A DNA stretch of 64,000 nucleotides from Hermatobates lingyangjiaoensis (GCA_026182355.1 JAPFBL010001928.1:7379501-7443500), one strand, 5' to 3'. Shown: positions 19,346 to 30,129, counted from the stretch's first letter. Notes: generated from the sequence alone by a model not told the origin. Numbers and translations: made by a program.

Positions 19346-19931
19346 CAATATTGCCTTCTCTCAAAACTCTCGTCTTTCTTACAAACTCTTTCAATTCTCT
19401 TGTATCCCTTTCATTTTATGGCCATTCTTATGGTTTTCTTCATATATCCATCCTCTTAAAAACCTTGTAGATTTTCCTGTTAATAAAACCAGTAAATAAC
19501 ATCCAGTGTAATAATAATTTACTAAACATTAAATAAATTACGAAACTCTGCAGTCTAGTATTTGATAATCTTTTTATATCGAATAACATTATACTGTATA
19601 TTAAAATTTGTTTCGGTATTATTTAAAACAAAGAAAAATAATACTCATAGTACTATTTCTTTTGAGGAAACCCTTATTATAAGGGTTGCAGAAAATCCAC
19701 CCCAATTCCAACCATTGCAGTGTCCAAAGATGGCAACATAATTGGGTAAAATATCAATAAAACGTTCCAAAAAAATCTAAATTTGAAATTCACAGAAGTG
19801 GCTAGCAAAATAAATGTTATTTAAAATGAAATAATGTTTTTTAGAAGAAGTTTTAGAATGAAGTGTTGAAGAAATTTAGAATGATTAGGAATTACCTTCA
19901 TTAAGTCATAAAGACTAATTAAACCTTATGG

Positions 19932-20196
19932 ATTTGTATAGAAACTTGTAATAAGGCTTGTATACAAACTTGTAATAAGGCTTGTATACAAACCTATAAT
20001 AAAGCTTGTATAAAAACTTGTAATAAGGCTTATATACAAACTTGTAATAAGGCTTGTATACAAACTTATAATAAAGCTTGTATACAAACTTGTAATAAGG
20101 CTTGTATACAAACTTGTAATAAGGCTTGTACACAAACTTATAATAAAGCTTGTATACAGACTTGTAATAAGGCTTGTATACAAACTTGTAATAAGT
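19932..20196 (-). repeat. 24-bp minisatellite with a three-unit higher-order period
   Basis: Eleven units of the type 'cttgtatacaaacttgtaat' plus AAGG. Every third unit (3, 6 and 9) instead has ACTTATAATAAAG or a close variant, so the array was extended in 72-bp steps. Because 24 is a multiple of three, two minus-strand frames stay open with 8-residue repeats (YKPYYKFV). I do not call these as genes. Confidence 0.93.
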
Positions 20197-20561
20197 GACA
20201 CACCTTGAAGCTTATAAGGTCAACCAATTCTTGAAGCTAAAATCGTCTTTTTAACTAAATGATGGTATTAATTTAATTCCATCCCAGTTTTTAATTGTAT
20301 TCAAAAACCATCTGAAAGGTTTAGTTATGTAAATGCTCTGAAAAGCAATACCCTGTTTCCTATCTACTTTCTCATTATAAGCATGCATGTCTCGTTGTTA
20401 TTCTATATTCGAATTTATATATATGTTTATTTAAAAAGTTGTTATACTGTTATAATTGTTATAGTAAAAAATTAAAGAAGAAACCAACGCATTTGAGATT
20501 CGTTGTTTTGTTAATAGAAGTTGTTCAAGTGGAGAATTGGTTTCTAATTTCTACTATGGTA

Positions 20562-20880
20562 GGAGGCCAGAGTAGCTCAATGGCTAACATACTCGCCTCA
20601 GAACTGGTAGGTCCGGGGTTCGATACCCACTCTGGCTCTTGATTTATTCACGTGGGAGGTGAAATAAATCAGAATACGTCGTCCATCGGAGAGGACGTTA
20701 AGCCGTCGGTCCCGAGCCTGTATGATGTCAAGTATTCGTTAAACATCCCTGTTCTAAATACACTTGAGTTAAGGCAAAATTTGGGACTCCCAATTGTAGA
20801 ATCAATTTTCATTGTGTGGTATCATAAAAGACCCAATGTTCGACCGATGTGTGTTCCGTTGTGGGACTGCCACTGTTATG
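20562..20880 (+). mobile_element. SINE1, well-preserved copy
   Basis: The head has A box TAGCTCAATGGCTAACATAC and B box GGTTCGATACC, in the order and at the spacing of a tRNA. Then come 'cttgatttattcacgtggg', a body with 'gaggacgttaagccgtcgg', and an end of 'gtgggactgccactgtt'. There is no aminoacyl-stem pairing or terminator that would make it a tRNA gene. Confidence 0.92.
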
Positions 20881-20949
20881 CTGAATACCACTTGTAAGTG
20901 ACCTGTACTGCTACAGAAATTACATAATATCTAGTAATTTTAAATTATA

Positions 20950-21970
20950 AAATCAGTTAAGTTTCTCTAACGTGCCTAAAAATAATAAATACAAAAGAAT
21001 AATTGATTTTCAAACGTCAATGGCCAAAGCCATTTGTTTCCTTGTTGAATTTGTTAATACTGTGTTTTGTAAGAAGTTGGATGGGTGGACAGCACGTGCT
21101 GTTGGCCCTGGCAGTAATATAGCTCGCCCATTCTTAATAGATGCTGAATCAGTTATGAGCCACACCTGTGCTCCTTGTAAAGTACACAAGGCGTAAAACC
21201 TACAGGAGTAGGCGTGCCTCAAAAAAAAAAAAAAAATTAACTTGATGCTTATTCCATTCATTGAAATACCTAGTAAACAAGCTGATTCCCATGATACTGG
21301 ATTCCTTTACAGTGCCTACCAAAGACAAAGGAGTGAACTCAAACCCGTTCACTATTTACAAGTTTAATGAACAAAACTGTATACTTGTTTTTCTAATTAC
21401 TTCGGTTTTTTTTTTCTTGATCAAAGTAAAACCTAGGGAATACAGAAAAAGGATTTCTCTCATGATAAATATACAAAAAAAAAAAGGTATGAAGTATTTC
21501 ACAAAAATGAAGCCTTAGGCGTTTGATTTAGGACAAAGGAAGCCGGTGTGTGATGGCCAGAAGCAAGCAGGCATTTCGCTCGCAGTCTAATTCATCATTA
21601 ACAACAATGGAGACGTGCCTCTTCCCACTGGGTGCTGTTTCCCCCTATTAGGCTGTCACCAAACCCTTGTCTTATTCCTTTTCTTTTCCTCTCACCCATT
21701 TATTTCAATTCTCTGACTCTAATTAGTCCTTTATTTACAAATATTATTCACTAGGTGTCTGTTAATACGTTTTGATGAATATTCACATCTAGCCCAAAAA
21801 AACCTCCTTCCTATATAGTAACTTCTGCTTCCTTTTCATTAGCACCCTCTTTGAATTCAATTGGTTTAAATTTAAAAAAAAAAAGAAGACTCGTGGTTTA
21901 GTTTAATTCGATTATAGCACTTTCAGTGATATATCCTATATCGCTTTCAACCGTAAAAACTAAACAAACT
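20950..21970. other. Unique DNA with A-rich runs
   Basis: Contains A15 at 21221-21235 preceded by 'ggagtaggcgtgcctc', which may be the 3' end of an unidentified retroposon. No gene is recognised. Confidence 0.45.
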
Positions 21971-21976
21971 CTTTTT

Positions 21977-22010
21977 AGGGTAGGTTAGGTTAGCTTGAGT
22001 AGCAGTCCCT
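21977..22010 (-). mobile_element. SINE1 3' tail fragment
   Basis: 'agggtaggttaggttagctt' followed by 'gagtagcagtccct' is the reverse complement of the SINE1 end (GGACTGC...CTAACCTAACC). Confidence 0.5.
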
Positions 22011-22811
22011 CTAAATGTAATAACACAGGACACACAAAAAAAAAAACTTTTACATTTCAAATTTATATTCCATCGAATTTTAATTGATATTTCATCACTA
22101 CAAAAAAAACTAGAATAGAAGTAAGGATAATTTGTCTATATTTTTTTCATAAATCCGGGTGAAACGTGAAAAAACTATAAGAAAAATTAATAATAAATTT
22201 TATGCTGTACTTTTTCATAAACCATGTAAAACGCCATATTTTGATAAAAAAAAAGCAGTTTTACTTGATTATAAATAAATTACAGTGATCGTGAAAAATC
22301 AATCTTGAGATCTTGACGGAACTACATGTTTTGAGGCCCCCCAAAACATATATTCACATGTAGTTTTATGTTGTTTTTTCGATGATGTTTGTGTATGATG
22401 TCTGGGTGTGTATTCAAAAACGTTTGTGTAGAGGTTACAGCAGGCATGGGCAACCTGCGGCCCGCGGGACACATGCGGCCCAAAACACAGGTTTTTGTGC
22501 GGCCGGCGGAGATCATCTAGAATTCTATCTTAATATTAAAATTCTTTTGCTTTTTGGTTATTAATTAAATCTCACCGAGACTTTTGGAAGGAAATAACTA
22601 AATTAGAGAGAGAGAGAGAGAGAGAGAGAGCTCTATAGCAATAAATGTTTTAGTTTTTTTGTCTCATATGACGCACTCATCTTTTTGAGATTGTGTTGTT
22701 ATAATTGTTTACCATAATGCAATTATGAAATGAATAATAATTTTGATTATAAGAACAATAAGAAGTTAAATAATCATTGACTCATTAATATAGCGCACAG
22801 TATGTATTTCT

Positions 22812-22841
<30 letters not shown>

Positions 22842-22842
<1 letters not shown>

Positions 22843-22915
22843 GTTCAATGTACATAAAGAAACGTAGAGAAATTAAAAACACACACTTTCGGATCGTATT
22901 TTCATCAAAATATAT
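22842..22915. mobile_element. FB-N end fragment
   Basis: 'tagttcaatgtacataaaga', 'aacgtagagaaatt' and 'ggatcgtattttcatc' match the left end of the FB-N element at 50050. (TA)n lies on both sides. Confidence 0.7.
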
Positions 22916-22923
22916 ATATATAT

Positions 22924-23065
22924 AAAAAGATTTCACATAAACACGTGAAACAACAATCAATGATCAAACCACAAAGAGAAATGGGAAAACAAGACTAAGA
23001 TCTTTCAACCTTAACAAGCGGTCTTCGTCAGAGTCAAAAACCCAACTGAGGTTGACTCTAACGAA
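22924..23065. mobile_element. FB-A left half
   Basis: From 'aaaagatttcacataaacac' to 'aaacccaactgaggttgac'. The right arm is missing. It lies inside the hAT element. Confidence 0.85.
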
Positions 23066-23086
23066 TATATATATATATATATATAT

Positions 23087-23277
23087 AGATTTCACATAAA
23101 CACGTGAAATAACAATCAATGATCAAACCACAATTAGAAAATGGGAAAACAAGACTAAGATCTTTCAACCGTAACAAGCGGTCTTTGTCAGAGTCAAAAA
23201 CCCGTCAGAGACCGCTTGTTATGGTTGAAAGATCTTAGTCTTGTTTTTTTCATTTTCTAATTGTGGTGTGATCATTG

Positions 23278-23280
<3 letters not shown>
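23087..23280. mobile_element. FB-A foldback element
   Basis: The left arm is complete. The right arm lacks the bases before 'accgcttgttatggttgaaa', so the centre is asymmetrically deleted. (TA)n lies on both sides, inside the hAT element. Confidence 0.88.
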
Positions 23281-23309
<29 letters not shown>

Positions 23310-23699
23310 TATATAAATACATTATACATATAAGCCGCATGTGTCGACATACATCAGAATTACCATGCGGCCCGCGGTCTTTTGGAAAATATACAATGTG
23401 GTTCACAGTTCACAAAACGTTGCCCATGCCTGCACTACAGTGTACAATCTTTGATGGATCAAATAATAATGGTAAAGTCCCTTTTTTTTTTATTGATTTC
23501 AAAAATTGTTTTTATTGCACGAAAGACCCGTTACACAGACAAGTCGTGTTTGCATGCCATGAAAATCAACAGGAGTCACTTAGGTGTTCCTGGATTATGT
23601 ATCTTTCAATCGAAAATAAAGTTATTAATTAATTGATAGTGAGCTCATTTGTTTTGAAGCATAAAAAGCTCATATTATTTTTTGACAATTGTGTATTTG

Positions 23700-24300
23700 A
23701 AATGTAAAATCTTAGAGAATAATGCAGACAGAAGGTCTGCTTGGCGATGTGAAGAAAGATAATGTTTTTCATAGAAAGACTGGAGAGGGGGGTGTTAAAC
23801 CGCAGACAGAGCGATCCTGAAAGCGAGCACCAACTAGTTGGTTAGTTGTTCAAAGCTTAATCAGCTGTTCCAACAACAGCAGGTGGAAATCTTAAAGATT
23901 TCTCGGGTTTTAATCCTGAAGTTTGTTTTGATAATCTTAAGAATGATTTTAGGACGAAGTATGTAAATAGCGGGCAGGGTGTCGGCGCGGTCAGGAAGGG
24001 AATGTTAGCTAACGGTGTCTGGGATTCAGGTCAGTCTACTGTCATCACCTCCCCCTCCTCCCCCCCCTTTAAACGCATCACCCTCACTCTTAAGAATTCC
24101 TTATAAGAGCGCGTCAATCACCATCACCATCAGTAAAGCCGCCAAAACATCCCTTCAAACCGCCAAACACTTGTCACTCGCCTCTATTAACCATAAATCA
24201 AGCTGTCCTTCTTCGAATCGCACAATCACTCAAGTCTACTTTAAAAAAAAAAAAAAAAAATCTTTAGTTTCTCTTCAAATTTAACATGAGTAAAGTCATA
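23700..24300. other. GC-richer block without a confident gene
   Basis: Around 23940-24240 several frames are open for 40-85 codons (for example KGMLANGVWDSG and a Pro/Ser run). A possible donor, GATTCAG|GTCAGT, lies at 24028/24029. The frames disagree and no family is recognised, so I do not call a CDS. Confidence 0.4.
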
Positions 24301-24659
24301 TTCAAAACTTAATGAAAATCAAATTATTTTATTATATTATTGCGAGAATCGTGCCAATTTTTTTTTATGATAATCCCTTCAGTTTTTTAGCATGCATTTT
24401 TTTAATCGTCCATTATTCATCGGTTATTTAAAGACATTTGGTCAATGTTCCTGTAGGCTCAATCCCACTCAGGGTATGAAATTACCTTCTCTACTATTTG
24501 GAAATACCAGAATATATTATAATATGAAATTATATTGTATATAAAATACATAATTATATAATAAAATTATAAAATATGTAATTATACATTCAAATGAAAT
24601 TAAATCCGATCGGTCTATACTTTCTTTTGTTTTGTTTATTTATTTATATATATATGAAC

Positions 24660-24900
24660 TATATTCACAAAATGAATTCATAGAACTTACTACTATGTTT
24701 CGATGGCCTCATCATCAGTAAGATAGGTGTGAATCGCTCCAAAGATAGGCAATGACTAGCTGATGGCCTTGAAGAAGCACTAAAACAGTGTAGCTAACTT
24801 ACGGAGGGAAGGGAGACAAGGACAGATACAGAAAGAAAAGGAAAAAAAATAATAAACGACTGAAAAAATGTAAATAAAAATAATATACATATACTTTCTA
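24660..24900 (-). mobile_element. FB-F2 arm
   Basis: 'gaacttactactatgtttcg', 'atggcctcatcatcagtaag', then 'ggtgtgaatcgctccaaag'. Minus-strand core CTGATGA, T, ... GAA, ACAT (changed from the usual ATAT). The rest is unique sequence up to (TA)n. Confidence 0.65.
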
Positions 24901-24936
24901 AACTTTGATATATATATATATATATATATATATAAT

Positions 24937-25156
24937 ACAGAATAATATATCGACCGTTTGATAGAATAGGTGTGTTATCTAATCGGGATTCGGTCAAATT
25001 TTCTAGGTTCAAAAATTAAACTCTCATTGCCGACGTTTCGGTTTTATTTGTAGGCCTATGAAAAAGGTTTTAAAATAAATACGAAACGTCGGCAATGAGA
25101 GTTTGATTTTTGAACCTAGAAAATTTGACTGAATCCCGATTAGATAACGCACCTAT
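24937..25156. mobile_element. FB-B foldback element
   Basis: Arms 'gtgttatctaatcgggattc' and 'gaatcccgattagataacgc'. Inner parts are CTCATTGCCGACGTTTCGG and its complement, with the GGTTTTATTTGT segment in the loop region. TA runs lie on both sides. Confidence 0.92.
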
Positions 25157-25169
25157 ATATATAATATAC

Positions 25170-25315
25170 TGACACAAAGAACACTTAGAAATGAAACAGA
25201 AACTCATTACTATATTTCGATGTCCTCGTCATCAGGAAGATTGAAACGAGTCGCTCCGCAGGCAATCAACGACAACGACTGAGTCGTTGTCTGGCTGCAG
25301 AGCGACTCATATATA
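25170..25315 (-). mobile_element. FB-F2 arm with inner palindrome
   Basis: 'cattactatatttcgatgtc', 'ctcgtcatcaggaagattg', then 'gagtcgctccgcaggcaatc' with a complementary 'cagagcgactcat'. The core is on the minus strand. Confidence 0.75.
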
Positions 25316-25565
25316 TATATACAATTAAAAGAAACGGTCCAGCGGACTTTTTTAAATAAAATAAATTCAAAACGAAGGAAACACACAGACAAAACTCACA
25401 TCGATATTTCGACCATCGTCGTACGACGGCGACTGAGTCGCCTCCCTGTCTTCCTGCGGGACTCTTCGCTCTTCACACCTCCTGATGACGACGATGGTCG
25501 AAATATCGATGTGAGTTTTGTCTGTGTCTTTCTGTGTGTTTTCCTTCGTTTTGAATTTTATTTAT
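25316..25565. mobile_element. FB-F foldback element
   Basis: Outer arms 'aaataaattcaaaacgaagg' and 'ccttcgttttgaattttatt'. Inner arms 'actcacatcgatatttcgac' and 'gtcgaaatatcgatgtgagt'. The GC-rich centre includes 'ggcgactgagtcgcc'. It is closely related to 51245-51590. Confidence 0.93.
25474..25515 (+). ncRNA. Hammerhead-like motif, FB-F
   Basis: Core CUGAUGA (25482-25488) plus C. Stem II is GAC/GUC (25490-25492 with 25497-25499). GAA is 25500-25502. Stem III is AUAU, and C25507 is the predicted cleavage base. Stem I is CACACCUC with GAUGUGAG, where six of eight positions pair. Stem I is less perfect than in FB-A, FB-E or FB-J. Confidence 0.45.
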
Positions 25566-25924
25566 ATATATATATATATATTATATGAGTAATCAAAACA
25601 GAAAAAATATTTTCTTTCATTTTCATACGTATTAAACAATTCTTATGAAGAAAGTATACAATTTTATTTTTTTTTTTTTCTTTACTGTCCCGGACAGAAG
25701 GAGAGGCATGCATGTAAAATGCTATTGCCTTCGCTAGAAATGACGTCGTGGAAAATATACAAGTATTCATGTTTTGATCGCATTTTATTATTAAATAATA
25801 TTATCGAATGTTTTAGATAGATTCTAAACTAATCCTTTTTTCTAAAATTATTCTTCTATTTTCATCTCTGAATCATTTTGATATTTCATTACTTTTGCAA
25901 TCTGTTATAGTATAGTATTTACTT

Positions 25925-26175
25925 ATATTGAGGAAATTACAAAATCACGTCTCCACACAAAAAAAGTTTAATATGACAACTGACAACGCGTTTCGAACAC
26001 TTAGTGTTCTTCTTCAGGGTTTACATCTAAAAGATATATCTGATGATATTAAAGCTCACAGATATGTATATCTTTTAGATGTAAACCTGAAGAAGGACAC
26101 TAAGTGCTCGAAACGCATTGTTCGTTTTCATATTAAAGTTTTTTTTCTTTGTGTGAAGTCGTAATTGTTGCCAAG
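25925..26175. mobile_element. FB-G foldback element
   Basis: Arms 'aaatcacgtctccacacaaa' and 'tttgtgtgaagtcgtaattg'. Inside are 'acaacgcgtttcgaacactt' and 'aagtgctcgaaacgcattgt'. Minus-strand core: CUGAAGA, A, GAACAC-UAA-GUGUUC, GAA, ACGCGU. The middle has 'ttacatctaaaagatatat' inverted. Confidence 0.9.
25984..26018 (-). ncRNA. Hammerhead-like motif, FB-G
   Basis: Stem II is a perfect 6-bp GAACAC/GUGUUC with loop UAA. The core is CUGAAGA plus A. GAA is followed by the palindromic stem III ACGCGU. Stem I is weak on this arm because of an extra C before CUGAAGA. The partner arm at about 26087-26124 restores AAC/GUU but has a mutated palindrome. Confidence 0.45.
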
Positions 26176-26300
26176 AAATTGTATCTCTCACATTAAATAG
26201 TGTTAGAACTTTTCTGTTCGGTCAAATCATATATATCGTTATTTGTTAAAAAAAATAATTGGTTTCTCAGTATAAAAACGTATGTATAATACATACCTAG
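26164..26300 (+). mobile_element. SINE2 3' segment
   Basis: 'ttgccaagaaattgtatctc' to 'ctcagtataaaaacgtatg' matches 27205-27325 at nearly every position. The tRNA-like head is missing. Confidence 0.85.
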
Positions 26301-26399
26301 CAATTTTGTTATTTCTTTGTCGGTTGATTGCTTAGAATGATATTGTTTTAGCAATAGAAAAAAATAATTTAGGCAAACAAGTGACTTTGACAACTATTA

Positions 26400-27110
26400 T
26401 TCATGGAGACTTGGCATTCGCTCAGAGTACATAAATTACAAGACTTTTAAGTTAAGTTTAAGAGGGTCTCGAGTTGGCTCTCTACCGGAACATGAATCAA
26501 TTCACTAACTGACTTTTACACCCATATAGAATAATAACGAGCGAGTTTAATAACTTTAAGGCTTTATATATGAGAAAACTGTCAAATACTTTGTCTGAAT
26601 TATAAGAACAAAATATTTCTTCGATATATAATAAAAGAATTGTAGAATTTTCCACTCCAGCTCTGGAAATGTTTTAATTTCAGACAGAATAAAATCAATA
26701 AATAAAATACAATAAATAATATCATTTTGTAATATACAAAATAATATAGAATGAAATATGTCAGGAATCATAAAAAAAAATGTTTTAATAAACTTAAAAA
26801 AATCTCACGTGCGGATGGAATCGTTTGTCTCGTTTGCGACATTGTCCATCTTCAAGAGAAACTGTCGAAAGACTGATGAGTTCATCTTTTCGATTGACAT
26901 CACTTGAAACCAGTCAAATGACTCTAACATCAGTATACGATATAAAGCTTTAACTCACATTAACCTCTTTGGTACTGGCAAATTACAGGTATATAAGGAA
27001 TCGGTTATTTTTCCAGGTTGAAATCAAAATTTTAAAAGCATAGATATGTAATTTTGCAAAAGAAAACTATGAAGTACTATATTTAGAAGTTCAACTAAAG
27101 ATGTGTTTGA
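26400..27110. other. AT-rich DNA without recognised genes
   Basis: No repeats shared with the rest of the window and no convincing coding frame were noticed. Confidence 0.5.
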
Positions 27111-27117
27111 CTGGAAG

Positions 27118-27325
27118 GTGCTTAGGTCACATTAGAAGTTCACTTGTCCCGGTCTCAAAGTCAAGGGTTCGATTCCCATAACCGATGGGATGGGATGGTT
27201 GTTTGTTGCCGAGAAACTGTATCTCTCACATTAAATAGTGTTAGAACTTTTCGGTTCGGTCAAATCATATATACCGTTATTTGTTAAAAAAATAATAGGT
27301 TTCTCAGTATAAAAACGTATGTATA
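27118..27325 (+). mobile_element. SINE2, tRNA-derived, full length
   Basis: The head contains a clear B box (GGGTTCGATTCCC at about 27167) after a weak A-box region (GTGCTTAGGTCACATTAG). The body is shared with 26164-26300 and ends 'aaaacgtatgtatac'. This family is distinct from SINE1. Confidence 0.75.
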
Positions 27326-27642
27326 CATTACTAATAGTAATTATTAAACCTAAAGTAAAATAATAACTTAATCTAAATAGTGTTTTTTAGGGTTTTGCCG
27401 TACTCGGCTATATTCGGTCGAAGTCGGATTTGTTCGGCCAACTGTTAAGAGTTCAAAATTATGTTCGAATTTTCATAATTCTCACATCTCTGCTCAAAAA
27501 GCGATTTGTTCTAGTTCAAAGTCGTTCGAACACACTGTATCTTACTGTGGTAGTCTCAGATACTGTAGCATATATACTGATAACTACTGGTAACCAGATA
27601 CTGTAGCATATATACTGAATATGCTACAGATATACTATATAT

Positions 27643-27747
27643 AAATGATCAAACCACAATATAAAATGAGAAAACAAGACTAAGGTATTTCATATTGTGG
27701 TTTGATCATTGATTGTTATTTCACGAGTTTATGTGAAATCTTTTTAT
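27643..27747. mobile_element. FB-A foldback, core deleted
   Basis: 'aatgatcaaaccacaatata' and 'gagaaaacaagactaag' join 'gtatttcatattgtggtttg'. Confidence 0.85.
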
Positions 27748-27749
27748 CG

Positions 27750-27798
<49 letters not shown>

Positions 27799-27809
27799 AT
27801 ATATATATA

Positions 27810-27972
27810 CAAACCACAATATGAAATGGGAAAACAAGAATAAGATCTTTCAACCGTAACAAGCGGTCTTCGTCACAGTCAAAAACATTTGTGTTTTGGT
27901 TTCTGACGAAGACCGCTTGTTACGGTTGAAAGTTCTTAGTCTTGTTTTCCCATTTCATATATTGGTTTGATT
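27810..27972. mobile_element. FB-A foldback element
   Basis: Full core in both arms, with centre 'cacagtcaaaaacatttgtg'. The outer tails are missing at both ends. (TA)n lies on the left. Confidence 0.9.
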
Positions 27973-28495
27973 CACTATGAGTGAAACAACATAAATATTC
28001 TATTAGGAGGCAAGAAGAGTCAAGTGTTTTGTTCCAACATATTAATTTAAACAATCATTCCATAAAATGTAAGGATTCCAAGGAATTGATATTTCTCTCA
28101 TCTCATGTTGAAAGAAACAGTAGAAAGTGCCCTAATTAAGTATCATTTTGAAAAAATAATCAATATAAGTCAGGGTCTATTTAAATTAGATGTATTCTTA
28201 ATTATTTAAGGGATAGTTAAGCAAATTGGACCTGTGGGTGATCTTGGAAATGTACGAGTATCTTTGGACTTGAACTCTGACCAGAATTGTTGATTCAAAT
28301 AATATGGCTTAACTTTTTTTCTTTCTTCTCTTTTAATTATTATTGAATAATAATTCTATTTCTGACTGTTGGACCTGCTTTGTTTAATTTTATCGGGTAT
28401 TTCTTCTTATCAAGCTATATTGTCAGATTGAGTTTCCAGCTGTTTTGTTACCTTCCTTCTCCATTACTTTTATGTTAGCTTTTACTTTGTTTGTT

Positions 28496-28572
28496 CTCTG
28501 ACGACATACAATGAAAGGAATCAGAGCATTTTTTCTATTGTTTTTCTTTTTCCATTGTAGTTTAAACTTTAT
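28496..28572 (+). mobile_element. FB-L tail with decayed core
   Basis: 'ctctgacgacatacaatgaa' then AGGAATCAGAGCATTTTTTC and 'tttttccattgtagttt'. It resembles FB-J (CTCTGACGA...GAAAGG...AGAG) with decayed stems. Confidence 0.6.
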
Positions 28573-28601
28573 ATATAAATATATATAAACAATTTTTGGA
28601 G

Positions 28602-28635
<34 letters not shown>

Positions 28636-28639
<4 letters not shown>

Positions 28640-28856
28640 GATTTCACATAAACACGCGAAATAACAATCAATGATCAAACCACAATAAGAAATGGGAAAA
28701 CAAGACCAAGATCCCCCAACCGCAACAAGCGGTCTTCGTCAGAGTCAAAAACCCAACTGAGTCAGTTGGGTTTTTGACTCTGACGAAGACCGCTTGTTGC
28801 GGTTGGGGGATCTTGGTCTTGTTTTCCCATTTCTTATTGTGGTTGGATAATTGATA
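28636..28856. mobile_element. FB-A foldback with mirrored private mutations
   Basis: An essentially perfect palindrome with its centre at 28759/28760. The GAAAGATC part of the core is changed to GGGGGATC in the right arm, with matching CCCCC in the left arm. CCGTAA is likewise changed to CCGCAA on both sides. No other FB-A copy here has these changes, so the arms were copied from one another. Confidence 0.95.
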
Positions 28857-28876
28857 TATATATTTATATATATATA

Positions 28877-29336
28877 TTGATAAAAGTATCGACCGTGGAA
28901 TAGAAACAAAACTATAGTTTATCGGGACTCGGTCAGTTCTTCAAGTTCAAATGAAACTCTCATTGCCAACGTTTCGGTTTTTATTTAAAACCTTTTTCAT
29001 AGACAGAAGTATAAATTTTGAAACAGAAAAACTAAGTATTACATTACAAATTATTTTACAAAGAAGAATAGTATGTGGATTTTTAACAACAACAACTGTA
29101 GTCTGAATGATGTTGTGAAATTCAATAGTCTGAATTCAGACTACAGGTGTTGTTAAAAATCCACATACTATTTTTCTTTGTAAAATAATTTGTAATGTAA
29201 TACTTAGTTTTTCTGTTTCAAAATTTATACTTCTGCCTATGAAAAAGGTTTAAAATAAAAACCGAAACGTTGTCAATGAGAGTTTCATTTGAACCTGAAG
29301 AACTGACCGAGCCCCGATAAACTATAGTTTTGTATA
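28877..29336. mobile_element. FB-B foldback element, long form
   Basis: Arms 'aaactatagtttatcgggac' and 'gccccgataaactatagttt'. Inside lie 'ccaacgtttcggtttttat' and an extended inner palindrome ('atttttaacaaca', 'tactattcttctttgtaaaa'). TA runs lie on both sides. Confidence 0.93.
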
Positions 29337-29439
29337 TATATATATAAAACCTTGAAACCCCCCCCCCCTCATAAATGTTGTTACTGTCATTAGTTTTTGA
29401 TAATGATAAGGTTAATTGCTCTCATGGTTTATATTTTAG

Positions 29440-29530
29440 ATTTGCCTGAAGAAGATCACTACACGTTTAAAACACGTGTCTAACCATTAAACATCTGTCT
29501 GTAGAGACTATTTTATTTGTTTTTTATGCT
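29440..29530 (+). mobile_element. FB-G-like tail
   Basis: 'gcctgaagaagatcactac', 'acgtttaaaacacgtgtct', 'tctgtagagactatttta'. It has the CTGAAGA start but decayed hairpins, and no partner arm. Confidence 0.5.
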
Positions 29531-29937
29531 ATAATAAATTATATTTGTTTGCCGAGTTTCTAAAAATTATTCATTAATTCTTATAACATTAAATGTTTTG
29601 TTTTTTTTTCAAAGTAAAATTATGATATTTTATTACTTACATGACAAGAAATGAATACAATAGTTTATTTTGTGTTAATAAACTCGTTTGTATTTTGGCA
29701 TAAACAATGACGTTATGGGAAGTTAGGCCGTTAATCACATTCAGGTTGGCAGGAAGCACTTCTCATTTGCACACCTCTGACTAAGTGAGTCGTAATTATA
29801 TTCCAGTTGGCAATTTTAATGTCTAAGACAATGGAAGAATAGTCATATTAACTGACACAGATTCTATTTCCTTAATCAGTGATTTGAATTTCTATGTCAA
29901 AATATTTTTAAAAACGTTACTACTGATTGTGTATAGC

Positions 29938-30125
29938 CAGGAGTGGCCAAGCTTTTTCATAGTCCGAACCATTTTTGAAAATTTGAAATGTTTCGCGGGT
30001 AGCAATTAAATACGTATTTATAAAAGGTATGCAAAAAAAGTATAAAAAAAAATTTTTTTTACAGAAATTATATTTATTGAGAGGCACAAATAATCCTTCA
30101 AATAGCCGCAGTTTGGCCACCCCTG
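29938..30125. mobile_element. Short hAT-like element
   Basis: Ends CAGGAGTGGCCAAGC and GTTTGGCCACCCCTG are inverted repeats. The 188-bp interior is AT-rich. I found no matching 8-bp flanks, so the class rests on the CAGGxGTGGCCAA end type. An open frame across it has no transposase motif. Confidence 0.7.
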
Positions 30126-30129
30126 GTCA

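Larger units (their letters stand above)
22441..23432. mobile_element. hAT-type non-autonomous DNA transposon
   Basis: Terminal inverted repeats are CAGGCATGGGCAAC (22441) and GTTGCCCATGCCTG (ends 23432). Subterminal 'gcggcccgcggg' and 'gcggcccgcggt' are also inverted. The flanking 8-mers GGTTACAG and CACTACAG agree at five positions, as a decayed 8-bp duplication would. CAGG...CCTG ends with 8-bp duplications are typical of hAT elements. No transposase was seen. Two FB-A copies are nested inside. Confidence 0.82.
22271..23500. repeat. Repeat P copy interrupted by a hAT element
   Basis: 22281-22440 ('acagtgatcgtgaaaaatca', 'gaccttgacgg'-type sequence, 'ttcgatgatgtttgtgtatg') matches 56250-56370. 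The match resumes at 23441 with 'acaatctttgatggatcaaa' (compare 56376-56396). A hAT insertion (22441-23432) separates the halves. Confidence 0.75.

Noticed and set aside
19915..20201. Repetitive peptide frames (YKPYYKFV repeats)
   Set aside because: They follow from the 24-bp minisatellite; two frames are equally open.
20562..20640. tRNA gene
   Set aside because: A and B boxes are present, but the acceptor stem does not pair and the sequence continues into a SINE body repeated at five other places. The same holds at 6275, 27118, 44464 and 48364.
23940..24284. Proline/serine-rich exon
   Set aside because: Several frames are open at once around a C-rich tract and they conflict. There is one possible donor but no convincing acceptor.
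29920..30120. 66-codon minus-strand frame
   Set aside because: It spans the short hAT-like element and its ends; no transposase motif.
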